Shown one piece after another: positions 53,996 to 63,850 of a stretch of 64,000 bases of DNA (positions are counted from its first letter, which is position 1; every line of letters begins with the position of its first letter). The translations under genes were made by a program, and so were the position numbers. Source of the DNA: an uncultured Porphyromonadaceae bacterium. Lineage in GTDB: Bacteria > Bacteroidota > Bacteroidia > Bacteroidales > Muribaculaceae. The stretch lies in contig CAMWLS010000001.1 of assembly GCA_947175205.1 (NCBI GenBank), forward strand, positions 55,838 through 119,837. The letters run 5' to 3'. The notes beneath the pieces are model-generated. The model was not told the DNA's origin. It was given only the letters and a program-made list of their open reading frames with translations, and did not search any database.

Positions 53996-54005
53996 GCAAC
54001 TACCA

Positions 54006-55454
54006 TTATTTTATGATTATTTTTCGGGTTTCTAAACCGGATTTTGATTTCCAAATATATATTCCTTGCTGAATATTAGACCATTCATAGAGTTTGACAT
54101 TGTTCTGCACAAGAATGCCGTTCAAAGCATATAGGTTACCGACAGAATTATTTAAATCAGCTGTAATATCTTCAATGCCTGAACCGGACTGAGACTGTGG
54201 AAATACAGGAAGTGACGGAAACCAGTAGTTGGAAATCATAGGATATTCCTTGATGAGATTTCCGTTGGCATCAAAACGACGGGTCACGTATGTCGGATCG
54301 ACAAACTTATGAAACATCGAGGCATATAATTCGTCGGTAACAGGATGGATTCCCAATGAACATCCATATACATGCCAGTCGCCTGGTTCTTGCGAGAAGT
54401 CTAATAATTTTTCTATTTTCCCTGAATCAATATCAAAACGAAATATCCGATAATTAGTAAACCAACTGTTCGGGCCCCCGCACCAGTACAGGCTGTTGGT
54501 GACAGAAGAGGCGCAGAATGGGTCAGGAGTCCAGGCATACCATGAATTGGATGGAGGGAAAATATCATCGCCCTCAATCTTTATTACTTCACGCTGGAGG
54601 GTTGCGGGATCCAATCTTATGATATATGGCACGGTGGCACCTGTTCCCTGAACATTTTTTGATGCCGAATACCACAAATTTCCATCCTTTGACATTACGA
54701 TAGTGGATCCGATGCCTGACATTCTGCGCGGTCTGCTGCCTGTGTCACGCTCAATGGCATCATCTACAATTTCCATATCCAGTACTTCAATAACCTTGTC
54801 TGATGAAGGGTCAATTACTAACATGCCATATTGCTGATGTACAGCAAATACTTTCCCTTGAGCAAGAATCATTGTGCCGGTTTGCCCAAAATATAGAGAA
54901 CTTGTCGGGTCGCTATTAGGTTTGTCATTATCTCCACCGGCGTTAGGATTGGCAGAGCCTTCCACCTGGCCTTCAATCTCGAGAGTGTTGAGATTCAAAA
55001 CCCATATCCCATTGCTTGTGGAAACGTAACCTTTATCTTGGTCAACTCCGCAGAATGCCCTGCCGTCACACTGATGCCCCGACGGGTCAATCAGTTGAAG
55101 CTGTTTAATCAGTTTCATTGTCGTGGCATCGGCAATAGATATCCTTCCGCCTGTGATACTTGCTCCGGGGTCCTTTTCCTGCTTTGCAATCATATACAGC
55201 CTGCCGTTCCATATCGCTCCATACTGGTTTGTACACCCGAGCTCCATACCCGGATTCTCAGTCTGAATTACCCGGTAATACCAATAGTTTTCATCCGGGT
55301 CGTCAGGCAGAAGGTAGTTGACAGTCGAGTTCTGATGTCCATACCAGTCCTCGTTGATAAAGATTACCCCTTTTGAGTAATCAATATCTCCTGCAGCGGC
55401 ACAGGCTGCCGCTGCAAGAAACATTGAGAAAACAAGTGACAGTTTGCGTATCAT
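54006..55454 (-). CDS. Secreted beta-propeller (DUF5074-like) protein with T9SS-like C-terminal tail
   Basis: Signal peptide; propeller-like repeats; C-terminus GNLYALNGILVQ...QQGIYIWKSKSGLETRKIIIK; homologous to the C-terminal half of the next gene upstream. Confidence 0.75.
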   Translation of the reverse strand: MIRKLSLVFSMFLAAAACAAAGDIDYSKGVIFINEDWYGHQNSTVNYLLPDDPDENYWYYRVIQTENPGMELGCTNQYGAIWNGRLYMIAKQEKDPGASITGGRISIADATTMKLIKQLQLIDPSGHQCDGRAFCGVDQDKGYVSTSNGIWVLNLNTLEIEGQVEGSANPNAGGDNDKPNSDPTSSLYFGQTGTMILAQGKVFAVHQQYGMLVIDPSSDKVIEVLDMEIVDDAIERDTGSRPRRMSGIGSTIVMSKDGNLWYSASKNVQGTGATVPYIIRLDPATLQREVIKIEGDDIFPPSNSWYAWTPDPFCASSVTNSLYWCGGPNSWFTNYRIFRFDIDSGKIEKLLDFSQEPGDWHVYGCSLGIHPVTDELYASMFHKFVDPTYVTRRFDANGNLIKEYPMISNYWFPSLPVFPQSQSGSGIEDITADLNNSVGNLYALNGILVQNNVKLYEWSNIQQGIYIWKSKSGLETRKIIIK

Positions 55455-58400
55455 TTGATTATTATTTTCTTAGATAAACCATCGTTAGATACAAGGATAT
55501 AGACACCCGGGCTGAGGGTGACAGTGTGGATGAATTGGTCACCGTCGGCCGTAAACGAATCCACAGCCAGGCCTTGAACATTAACGATATCAAATGACAT
55601 ACCTTTATATCCGATTACAGTGATTGTATGTCCGTCACTGCTGATTCGGCGCACTGAATCTTCAACTGAATCCACTCCGGTGGTACCTTCATTAACTTCT
55701 ATACCGACAGTATGATTTATCACCTTACCGTTTGACTCTATGGCAAGTCCCACTGTATGATTACCGACAGCTTTTGGTGTCAACGTAAGTTTATTGCCTT
55801 CGAGCGCTACTTCAACAGGCTGCTGACCGGCTTCATTGGCCATCATTCGAGGATCACTTATGAGCGAGTAGCGGATGTTTGCATCATTGTTATCGCGGTC
55901 AGTTGCATTGATGGTGATTTCAACAGGTTCATCGTCAAGTTTCAACTTGACATCATCTATAGCCTCTACTTCCGGATCGTAAGCATCAGGGAATATCGGC
56001 ATGGACTGGAACCAATAATAGGGTCTGAGTTCCACCGTAGCGTTGAATGTTCCATCCTCGGCATTGATGAAATGAGTCCAGTTGTAGCGATAATGTCCGG
56101 AAGCCTTTGATTCTGTTGTTCCGGCAATAATTTCACCGGTTCGGTCATCATAACGCACCGTTCCGTAAGCACCTTGTTTCAGGCCAGGAGTATGAGCGGG
56201 AAGTCCGGCTACCTTTGCTATGTGTCTGAACTCTTTGGTATCAACGTCATATCGCCAGTAGTCACCGTCACCACCATTGGCAATGCTGCTGCCGCCGGAG
56301 AAGAACAGTGAATTGACGGAGTGAGCGCCGGTGAACTGAGTCGTGCGCCAGGCACCCCAACCGCAAGTAACCACTCCACATTCTTCCGGAACATCCACTC
56401 GGTCTGATTCCTCGAGCGACAGATGGTCAATGGCTACAAACACGCTATGGCCATCCTCCTTGGTTGCATACCACACGCGGCCATCGGCTCCCTGGGTAAT
56501 ACCTTGTACATTCTTGTCAGCTATTGACTTGACAATCATATCGGAATCAATATCTACAATGTAAACACCGGCATCCTGTTTGATAGCAAATACATGATTA
56601 CCCGCAAGTACCATATCACCTATCTGACCGCTGTAAAGTGAGCCTGAGGGATCGGTATTCGGTTTGCCGTCATCTTCATCATCTATGAGTTCCTGACTTA
56701 CCTTTCCAAGAATTTCAAAATTTTCAATATCTATGACATAGATACCATTATTTGTACCCATGTAAATGCGGCCCGTACCGGCGCCACACAGCGCGCGACC
56801 GTCGGCACTTCTTGCTTCATCTTCAAGTTTGATTTCATCTATTGAACCGAGGCGCTGAAGCGTAGCTGCATCGGCAACCACGAGCCGACCTCCGCCGGGT
56901 AAAGGATCTCCACCGTCGGCAGCCTGTTTTGAACTTACAATCAGTTTGTCATTATAGATTAATCCATACTGCGATGTGCAACCGAACGACATGCCGGGAT
57001 TTTCACGCTCGTATGCCTGATAAGTTACACTATAATCAGGTGCAAACCAGTTAAGGCCACCGTTAGTGTGTCCGAACCATTCCTCATTGAGCATAATTGT
57101 ACCGGTGGTGTAATCAATCACACTTTCGCGTTCCTGTTCAACAACTTTCACGGGAATTTCCTTTGTAAAGCCTGAACCGTCGGTCGCAGTAACCGTCAGC
57201 TTACACTCACCCACGCGATGTCCGGAAAGCTCGTAAGGTGTCATGCGGGTATTATTCTCATCCCAAAGATTGACCTTATACATCGTAGCGATATAATTGC
57301 TCATGGCCGAACCGTTGTCCGATAATGATAAGGTAACATCAGCTATATCCGGATCAGCAGGCGTGAATATCGGGAACAAACCGGTCATTTCCTTTGGAGT
57401 CAAAGTCAGAACGCCATCTTCGCCGACAGCCTCGAAAGTGATGTCCTCTACAGGAACTTTCAAGGATGAAGTAAGCGAATAGCCGGCTGTAATGTCAGTG
57501 TTAAAAGCATAGGTAGCCGTAATGTCTGCATCACCGGCAGTTTTTGTGGTGGTGACTACACCCGTTGAAGCCACGGTTGCTGCACGTGTATTAGAACTTT
57601 TATACGTCATTTTTGTGTATGTAGCGTCAGCCGGTTCAATAACGAGTGTATTATCAACCGTATGGCTGAGTCGCGCATCAACTTCAGGCAGCTCGTAGCT
57701 CATGGATGTGATCGGACGCACCGGGTTTCGCAATACGATTTTAGCATTGTTCGAGAACACGTATTCTGCTTTAGTTGTACCCGGGGCAGTGTAAGAACCG
57801 CGAATCTGCACGCTTCCTTCGGTCGGTGCAAAGTTGCTGTAAGCTGTCACATGTCCCATCAGATTCTGTACATTCGTTGCAGAAATCATGGAAAAATCAG
57901 ACTTGATCCACGTAAATGCAGTATTGATTTTTCCTCCTTCGGGCAACTGGATAAACACAGGCAGCTCGAGATTTTTATCAGCAAGAGCATAGTCAATATA
58001 TGACGGCACAGTGAGAATCTGCTCCGAATCAAGCGCCGGTCTGAACAGGACGTATGGCAGTTCTACCGATGCCGTTTCCTTCGGTTGGTGTGAAAAAATC
58101 ATTACAGCATTCGGATTAAGCCATCTGCCTGAATTGACTTTATTGAAATCAGCGTCAATGGTACGCTTCACATAGCAGTTCCAGGTATCCGACACATCAA
58201 CATGATCATAAGCACTTGTAATCTTGCCGTCGTGGTCGGAATCATACGTGAGCAGCAGCTGACTGCCGGATTTGGAGAACGACATACGCGGATCAGCGTT
58301 GGCTATGTTGGTTATAACTGTCAGCAGGTCATCGTCCCAACCACCGCTCCAACGATAACCGTAAACAAGATTTTCAGGTCCGCGTCCGTCGTTAAACTGA

Positions 58401-59302
58401 AATATCACTGTAGCCGCCTTTTCACCTGAACCGACCCAGAATGTCACATCCGACTGATCTATGGGTTGAACAGCTTCAGCAGCCTCGTGCATTTCCTCAC
58501 CCCAGTCAGCCATATCGTAATTGAGGGTTTCAGCCAGTTCGCCACCCATATATCCGATACCGTCACCGTTGAATATGATATATTTCCACGCTTGCACACA
58601 GCCGTCAGTCAATACGGTGCTTGACATTCCCAGACCGGAATATCCCATATAGTCATAGTCGTTTGGCCCGTGCCAATACGACCAATAGCCGTCATACCAT
58701 CCTGACCGCCACCGATACTCCGGGGCTTCAAAGCCCTCTTCCAGTTGCCAGTAATCATAATCATAGGCCGGATAACCGTAGAAAAATGCATTGAGCGGAT
58801 GCTCGATAATGCCGGTTTCTTTTGCGCGGTTGATAGCGTCAATACACATATGTTCGGCCTCATAGCCCGGTGCGGTTTCCTGCCCCATGGAGATGTTGGG
58901 ATCGAAGAAGCCGAATGACACCTCGCCACCGATTGCCGCGCGGTCAAAATCGTAATGCAGGTAATCCAGTTCCTCCCGGTTTTGACTCACTCCAAAGGCG
59001 TTCAGGGTTGAGCCCATTGTGCCGGTGTACTGAATCATTGCAGTCAGAATACTGCTCTGTGATGCCACAGCGCGGATAAGATCCTCGCCTGTCTTTGTGC
59101 CGTTCCAACGGTAGCCCCATACCAGTGACTCCATTCCCTCGACATCCTGAAAGTCAATCACTAGAGCACACTTTTTTTCACCATTGGGATCTCCGGCCCA
59201 ATGTTGGATTTGATCCCAGTCAACCCAGTCAATATACTCGACTGCGCCAACTGTGAATGTCTGTACTACTAGAGCAAGACATAATAATAGAACTTTTTTC
59301 AT
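55451..59302 (-). CDS. 1283-aa mosaic surface protein: two GYRW-type repeats, Ig-like region, DUF5074-like propeller, T9SS-like tail
   Basis: Repeat units CALVIDFQDVEGMESLVWGYRWNG and ATVIFQFNDGRGPENLVYGYRWSG; Big2-like YKSSNTRAATVASTGVVTTTKTAGDADITATY; propeller; C-terminus SPGVYILVSNDGLSKKIIIK. Confidence 0.75.
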   Translation of the reverse strand: MKKVLLLCLALVVQTFTVGAVEYIDWVDWDQIQHWAGDPNGEKKCALVIDFQDVEGMESLVWGYRWNGTKTGEDLIRAVASQSSILTAMIQYTGTMGSTLNAFGVSQNREELDYLHYDFDRAAIGGEVSFGFFDPNISMGQETAPGYEAEHMCIDAINRAKETGIIEHPLNAFFYGYPAYDYDYWQLEEGFEAPEYRWRSGWYDGYWSYWHGPNDYDYMGYSGLGMSSTVLTDGCVQAWKYIIFNGDGIGYMGGELAETLNYDMADWGEEMHEAAEAVQPIDQSDVTFWVGSGEKAATVIFQFNDGRGPENLVYGYRWSGGWDDDLLTVITNIANADPRMSFSKSGSQLLLTYDSDHDGKITSAYDHVDVSDTWNCYVKRTIDADFNKVNSGRWLNPNAVMIFSHQPKETASVELPYVLFRPALDSEQILTVPSYIDYALADKNLELPVFIQLPEGGKINTAFTWIKSDFSMISATNVQNLMGHVTAYSNFAPTEGSVQIRGSYTAPGTTKAEYVFSNNAKIVLRNPVRPITSMSYELPEVDARLSHTVDNTLVIEPADATYTKMTYKSSNTRAATVASTGVVTTTKTAGDADITATYAFNTDITAGYSLTSSLKVPVEDITFEAVGEDGVLTLTPKEMTGLFPIFTPADPDIADVTLSLSDNGSAMSNYIATMYKVNLWDENNTRMTPYELSGHRVGECKLTVTATDGSGFTKEIPVKVVEQERESVIDYTTGTIMLNEEWFGHTNGGLNWFAPDYSVTYQAYERENPGMSFGCTSQYGLIYNDKLIVSSKQAADGGDPLPGGGRLVVADAATLQRLGSIDEIKLEDEARSADGRALCGAGTGRIYMGTNNGIYVIDIENFEILGKVSQELIDDEDDGKPNTDPSGSLYSGQIGDMVLAGNHVFAIKQDAGVYIVDIDSDMIVKSIADKNVQGITQGADGRVWYATKEDGHSVFVAIDHLSLEESDRVDVPEECGVVTCGWGAWRTTQFTGAHSVNSLFFSGGSSIANGGDGDYWRYDVDTKEFRHIAKVAGLPAHTPGLKQGAYGTVRYDDRTGEIIAGTTESKASGHYRYNWTHFINAEDGTFNATVELRPYYWFQSMPIFPDAYDPEVEAIDDVKLKLDDEPVEITINATDRDNNDANIRYSLISDPRMMANEAGQQPVEVALEGNKLTLTPKAVGNHTVGLAIESNGKVINHTVGIEVNEGTTGVDSVEDSVRRISSDGHTITVIGYKGMSFDIVNVQGLAVDSFTADGDQFIHTVTLSPGVYILVSNDGLSKKIIIK

Positions 59303-60543
59303 TTGTTGTGATTTTTGTATTTGGTTAATGATTTGTTATTCAACGGATCAGGCAATGGAATGCCGGGCAGTGCAATGTGCAGGTCCTGAGCGCGTGCAAT
59401 CTCGGTGGATGTTTCGCCGAGCCATCCACAATACTGATTCAGACCGGTATAAACCCTTACGAAGTCAATTCCGGGCAGATGAACCGGAGTGCCGTCAGAG
59501 TCAACTGCCATGGAAATATCAAAAGAGTTCAAGTCGGCATAGTCGTTAGGATGATTGTCCACGTAGCCGTAATCGTAGGCATATAGGACATAATAACGCC
59601 CCGTGCCGCTGAGATCTATGCCGTTAGGCGCCAGTCGTGACCCGGTAAAGGTCAGTTCGTTTTCATCGGTCCACTTTGGGAAATACTCCTGAGAGTGGAA
59701 TATATTCTTTGCGATGTATCCGTTCATTCCTTCCGAATCAGTCCATGGAATGTATGTTATATCATCAAGATAGCCGGTATCATCCTCTTCCGGAATATGT
59801 CCGGGTATGGGTCGGCGGTAAGTTATCCGGTAATTATGAAGAGTTTCGGGCTTATAGTATTCACTGCCGGCCAGTTCATACCAATCGTCATCCGGAACAC
59901 CGTTACAGTTTGCATCGTAACTGACCATAACTATTCCGGGTTCGGCTGAGCCTCCCCTGGCTTCAGGATTTGTAAGCTCGTAAAATGCGTTACCCCATAT
60001 TCTGAAATCACTCTCACCGGCCACATTCATCACCGTGTGGTCAAATCCGAATGTGACATATCCGCCGTAACCGCCGAGTGTTATCATTATATCATTCGTC
60101 CCCGATATTGATTCCTCGGCTTTCCGGAGAATATCGGCATAAGTATCACCCTCTTCATACCGTGGCATTTCATTGACAAACTGTCCCGGTGCCGGACAAT
60201 ATTCATATACCCGTGAGATATAAGGTGAATACTCCACCTCTTCGTGAAGCACGTTTATGGTAAATTCAAAATGATAGGGCGTGTCATCATCAATTATATC
60301 AAACGTCAGGTTGTAGATGCCTTCATCCTGCGCTATAAAAATATAACTGCGGTCAGCCGACACTTTCACTCCATTAACTGTCCAGAGATATTCTTCACCC
60401 GTCAGCGCAGACTCCAGCGGCAATTTTGACATACGCGGTATATAGTACGTATCGTCAATGCCAAGATTCACCATAGGAATTTCGGAAGTGCAACCGATCA
60501 GTGACATCAGGCCGGTGATATATATCAAAAGCTTCTTATTCAT
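59299..60543 (-). CDS. Cell-surface lipoprotein of cobalamin-locus type (PKD-like N-terminus)
   Basis: Lipobox LMSLIGC; PKD-like EEYLWTVNGVKVSADRSYIFIAQDEGIYNLTFDI; large C-terminal domain; embedded in the riboswitch-controlled operon. Confidence 0.7.
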   Translation of the reverse strand: MNKKLLIYITGLMSLIGCTSEIPMVNLGIDDTYYIPRMSKLPLESALTGEEYLWTVNGVKVSADRSYIFIAQDEGIYNLTFDIIDDDTPYHFEFTINVLHEEVEYSPYISRVYEYCPAPGQFVNEMPRYEEGDTYADILRKAEESISGTNDIMITLGGYGGYVTFGFDHTVMNVAGESDFRIWGNAFYELTNPEARGGSAEPGIVMVSYDANCNGVPDDDWYELAGSEYYKPETLHNYRITYRRPIPGHIPEEDDTGYLDDITYIPWTDSEGMNGYIAKNIFHSQEYFPKWTDENELTFTGSRLAPNGIDLSGTGRYYVLYAYDYGYVDNHPNDYADLNSFDISMAVDSDGTPVHLPGIDFVRVYTGLNQYCGWLGETSTEIARAQDLHIALPGIPLPDPLNNKSLTKYKNHNK

Positions 60544-61690
60544 TTTTCAAGAATGTTATATGTGCCGGAATATCACCTGTACGCACACTCCATTTTTTCT
60601 TTCCGTCAGGCCGGAAACAATAAAGTGTTCCCGATGATACATAGTTCTTTGCATCTGTCACGAATATGTCGCCGGTTTCAGGATGAATTGCAATCCCGTA
60701 AGGAATCGTTATATCTTTTTCAGTCCCGTCGGTAATGAAATTATCTGAAATCTTTTCCTTGGTGCGGACATCAATTATCCCGTAAGTGATTGTGTTGGTA
60801 GCGCTGTAATTATTCCACTCCGTCGCGTAATAATACATATAATCACCGAAGAAAGCCATATTGGAACATGCCACCGGAATTGTATCTGTTACCACCATTT
60901 GATTGAATCCCGGTTTCTTCTGCATTACATACAGCCGGGAAGGACGGCTCTGATAATCACCGCGAGATGTCACCCACAGTTTATTATACCGGTCTTTCTT
61001 CAGACGATGGAGATTAATTCCCACCGGAATCTGCTGAACCTGCTTGAAATCCACCATCTGAATGACTGAAACAGTGTTGTCATAATTCGGGGCACGGTAA
61101 CCGCCTGAGTTGGCTACATACATATAGTCATCCACAATCTCCATTTCTTCAGGCTGATAGCCTACCGAAACTTTTCGCGTAACGGCCAAGGAAAGTGTGT
61201 CAACCTCATAAACTGCCCCCTTTGGGGCATTGGGATCAATCAGTACCGGTCCCACATAAGAACTTACGTATGCCTTTCCGCGATGAAATCTGATGTATCG
61301 GCAATTAGGAATATCAATCTGTCCATGCCTGATACCGGAATGAGCATCAAGCACCTCCACTTTATGCGAGCAGTTGACCACCACATACAGCTTGCTACCA
61401 TAGATTCCGATGTCATTTCCCACATCACCAAGTTCCTTTATCACATTAGGATTTCGTTCGGCGTAAAAGTTGCGTGAATAGAGTCCGGTATGATAGTCAT
61501 AATAATCCAGCGTACATTTGTTGGATCCCATATTCCCTTCGTTAACCAGATAAAATCCTCGCAGGGAGCCGTCAAGTTTTTCATCACCTATAATATCATA
61601 CTCCGTGGGCACCACAAGTTCGTCCTCACGACAACTTGTGGCGACCATCAAGAGCGGCAGAAAATATAAGAAAAATTGTTTTGTTGTCAT
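60536..61690 (-). CDS. BtuG-like surface beta-propeller lipoprotein (predicted cobalamin binding)
   Basis: Lipobox LMVATSC; YVTN/YncE-like propeller repeats; directly follows the BtuB-like receptor under a cobalamin riboswitch. Confidence 0.75.
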   Translation of the reverse strand: MTTKQFFLYFLPLLMVATSCREDELVVPTEYDIIGDEKLDGSLRGFYLVNEGNMGSNKCTLDYYDYHTGLYSRNFYAERNPNVIKELGDVGNDIGIYGSKLYVVVNCSHKVEVLDAHSGIRHGQIDIPNCRYIRFHRGKAYVSSYVGPVLIDPNAPKGAVYEVDTLSLAVTRKVSVGYQPEEMEIVDDYMYVANSGGYRAPNYDNTVSVIQMVDFKQVQQIPVGINLHRLKKDRYNKLWVTSRGDYQSRPSRLYVMQKKPGFNQMVVTDTIPVACSNMAFFGDYMYYYATEWNNYSATNTITYGIIDVRTKEKISDNFITDGTEKDITIPYGIAIHPETGDIFVTDAKNYVSSGTLYCFRPDGKKKWSVRTGDIPAHITFLKNE

Positions 61691-63678
61691 ATTTCTACAG
61701 TAAGAGTAAATCTGTAATTACGTTTCGGCATCGGATAGTTGAGAATTACATCATAATCTTGACTAAGGAGATTGTTTATTTCAATAAGACCGCGAAGACT
61801 AACTCGCCCCAACATAAAATCCTTACTCAAGGAGACATCGGATGTGTACCATGGTTGGGTATAGTTATACCTGATATTCTCCTGTTGATTGTATCGTTCT
61901 CCAACATATATCCAAGAGTAATTGAGACCCCAACCTTTCCACTGAGCATTTACAACTGCTGCTCCGGAATGGCGAGGTATATACGGAATCTGATCTCGGT
62001 AGTAATTATCAGACGGATTAGTTATATCTATTGCCCGTTGAAAAGTATATTGAGCGCGAACTGTAAGATATATATCACGATATGGATTTAGTGTCAAAAG
62101 TCCTGTAACATCTATTCCTTGAATATCTACGAGCCCAAGGTTAAGCATTGTCCATCTGAACTGTTGACCTTTGGGGTACGCGACAATCTTATCCTTAACT
62201 CTATTATAATAAATATCAGTGCTTAAGCGAGCGGCGGAAATAAATGTGTAAGAATTATGGTCGTAAAGTAAACCGATGTTATATTGTGTTACTCTTTCCG
62301 GTGAAAGTTGAGAATTGCCCATATCTGCATAATACAGGTCATTAAATGTAGGCATTCGGAACGATTGCTTAAAGAAAACTCTGATTGAGAAATCTTTTTT
62401 ATGAAAAGGGTATGTATTTAAGAATATGGCGGGAGAAAAAACATGTTTATCATCCGGTGCCTTTTGACCTCTTATCTTATCGTGAATAAATGTGCCAAGA
62501 GCGCTTGCTTGAATTTTAATACGATTAAAGTTCAACGCTGTAGCAGCAGATAAAAATTGCGATATCCGATCAGGCTTAACAAATCCATACACATCTGCAT
62601 CAAGAGTGTTCCACATAAAATCATAGCTTGCTGACACACTACAAAAATTTGTTACCTCGTACTCATTTGCAGAAGAAAAATAAACCTCCTTTTGCTTATA
62701 TAGATTGTCAATTTTTACCTGCTTGTCATCGTTGTTGACGTAGTGAGTGCGATAAAACGCATATTTGATATTATTTAAGGTTGTGAATTTCCCAAAAAAT
62801 CCAGTATACCGACCTTGTGCAAATGAGTTGGTATCCCATATACGTTCCCCCCTTCGCCATACATTGTTGACAATTGCTCCCGGGACTCCTCTCTCCGAAT
62901 TGTAATTATAAACTTTGAAATTCCAAGAACCGGAGTTCAGTATGCCATGAGTGTTCAACTCAATTCGGGTGGCATTTATATCCCCGTTCTGTCTAACCGC
63001 AGTAGTATCATATGCAAGTTCTCCCGCGGGATTAACTCTACGATAACGGAATTTATATTTACCACTTGAATTAATCCACTCTGCACTTAAAGACGTAGAA
63101 ATCCTCTCGCTAAGTTTCAGTTCAATAAGAGCAGAAGGATTTAATAAATCAAAGGAGCCGGTACGAACTGTGGCTCTTGCATGGTAGTTTTCCCCATCAT
63201 TGAACACAGGAGTCCGAGTCCTCATATATATGGTGCCTGCAGAGCCAAAATCTTTAGCAGGTTGCAATATTTCGCTTTTCTGACCATTGTAGAGTGATAA
63301 AGCTTCAATATTATCCAGCGAGAATTGACCTAAATCTATTTGACCGTTCTGTGCATTTCCGAGTTCCACCCCATCATAAACCACACCCGTATGGTTTGTC
63401 CCCATAGACCGAATATTGACGGTTTTGATTCCGCCAACGCCACCGTAATCTTTTACTTGGACACCCGAAAAATAACGTAAGGCATCCGCAACACTATTAC
63501 TGTTTAATCTATGTAGCTCTTCACCCGACAGTGTCTGAGCCGGTATAATGTCTTCATTAAGTTTACGTGCGGTTACCACTACTTCCTTTAATTGATAAGA
63601 AAGGGAGTCAAGCGGTACGTCCGCAAATGCCTCAAAAGGGATGATATTAAGAATCACCAATGAGAATAGATATTTCAT
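61687..63678 (-). CDS. btuB: BtuB-like TonB-dependent receptor
   Basis: Plug region LKEVVVTARKL, SVADALRYFSGVQVKDYGGVGGIKTVNIRSMGTNHTGVVYDGVELGNAQNGQIDLGQFS; beta-barrel ending RNYRFTLTVEI; cobalamin riboswitch upstream. Confidence 0.85.
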   Translation of the reverse strand: MKYLFSLVILNIIPFEAFADVPLDSLSYQLKEVVVTARKLNEDIIPAQTLSGEELHRLNSNSVADALRYFSGVQVKDYGGVGGIKTVNIRSMGTNHTGVVYDGVELGNAQNGQIDLGQFSLDNIEALSLYNGQKSEILQPAKDFGSAGTIYMRTRTPVFNDGENYHARATVRTGSFDLLNPSALIELKLSERISTSLSAEWINSSGKYKFRYRRVNPAGELAYDTTAVRQNGDINATRIELNTHGILNSGSWNFKVYNYNSERGVPGAIVNNVWRRGERIWDTNSFAQGRYTGFFGKFTTLNNIKYAFYRTHYVNNDDKQVKIDNLYKQKEVYFSSANEYEVTNFCSVSASYDFMWNTLDADVYGFVKPDRISQFLSAATALNFNRIKIQASALGTFIHDKIRGQKAPDDKHVFSPAIFLNTYPFHKKDFSIRVFFKQSFRMPTFNDLYYADMGNSQLSPERVTQYNIGLLYDHNSYTFISAARLSTDIYYNRVKDKIVAYPKGQQFRWTMLNLGLVDIQGIDVTGLLTLNPYRDIYLTVRAQYTFQRAIDITNPSDNYYRDQIPYIPRHSGAAVVNAQWKGWGLNYSWIYVGERYNQQENIRYNYTQPWYTSDVSLSKDFMLGRVSLRGLIEINNLLSQDYDVILNYPMPKRNYRFTLTVEI

Positions 63679-63713
63679 TCTTCCAGTTAGAAGGTTAATA
63701 CTCAGAAAATAAA

Positions 63714-63752
63714 TTCCCGTCTGCGTACTAACAGAATGTACACAGACGGGAA
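63714..63752 (-). terminator. Strong hairpin with T-rich tail between riboswitch and btuB
   Basis: Minus strand TTCCCGTCTGTGTAC-ATTCTGTTA-GTACGCAGACGGGAA then TTTATTTTC; 15-bp stem with one wobble. Confidence 0.75.
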
Positions 63753-63850
63753 AATATATTAACTTCTAACGAGCGTCAAACGACGTTATGCTCTAATACC
63801 AGAACTTTATAAGCTGCCCATAATCCCGCAGGCACATTCATGTTTACGGC

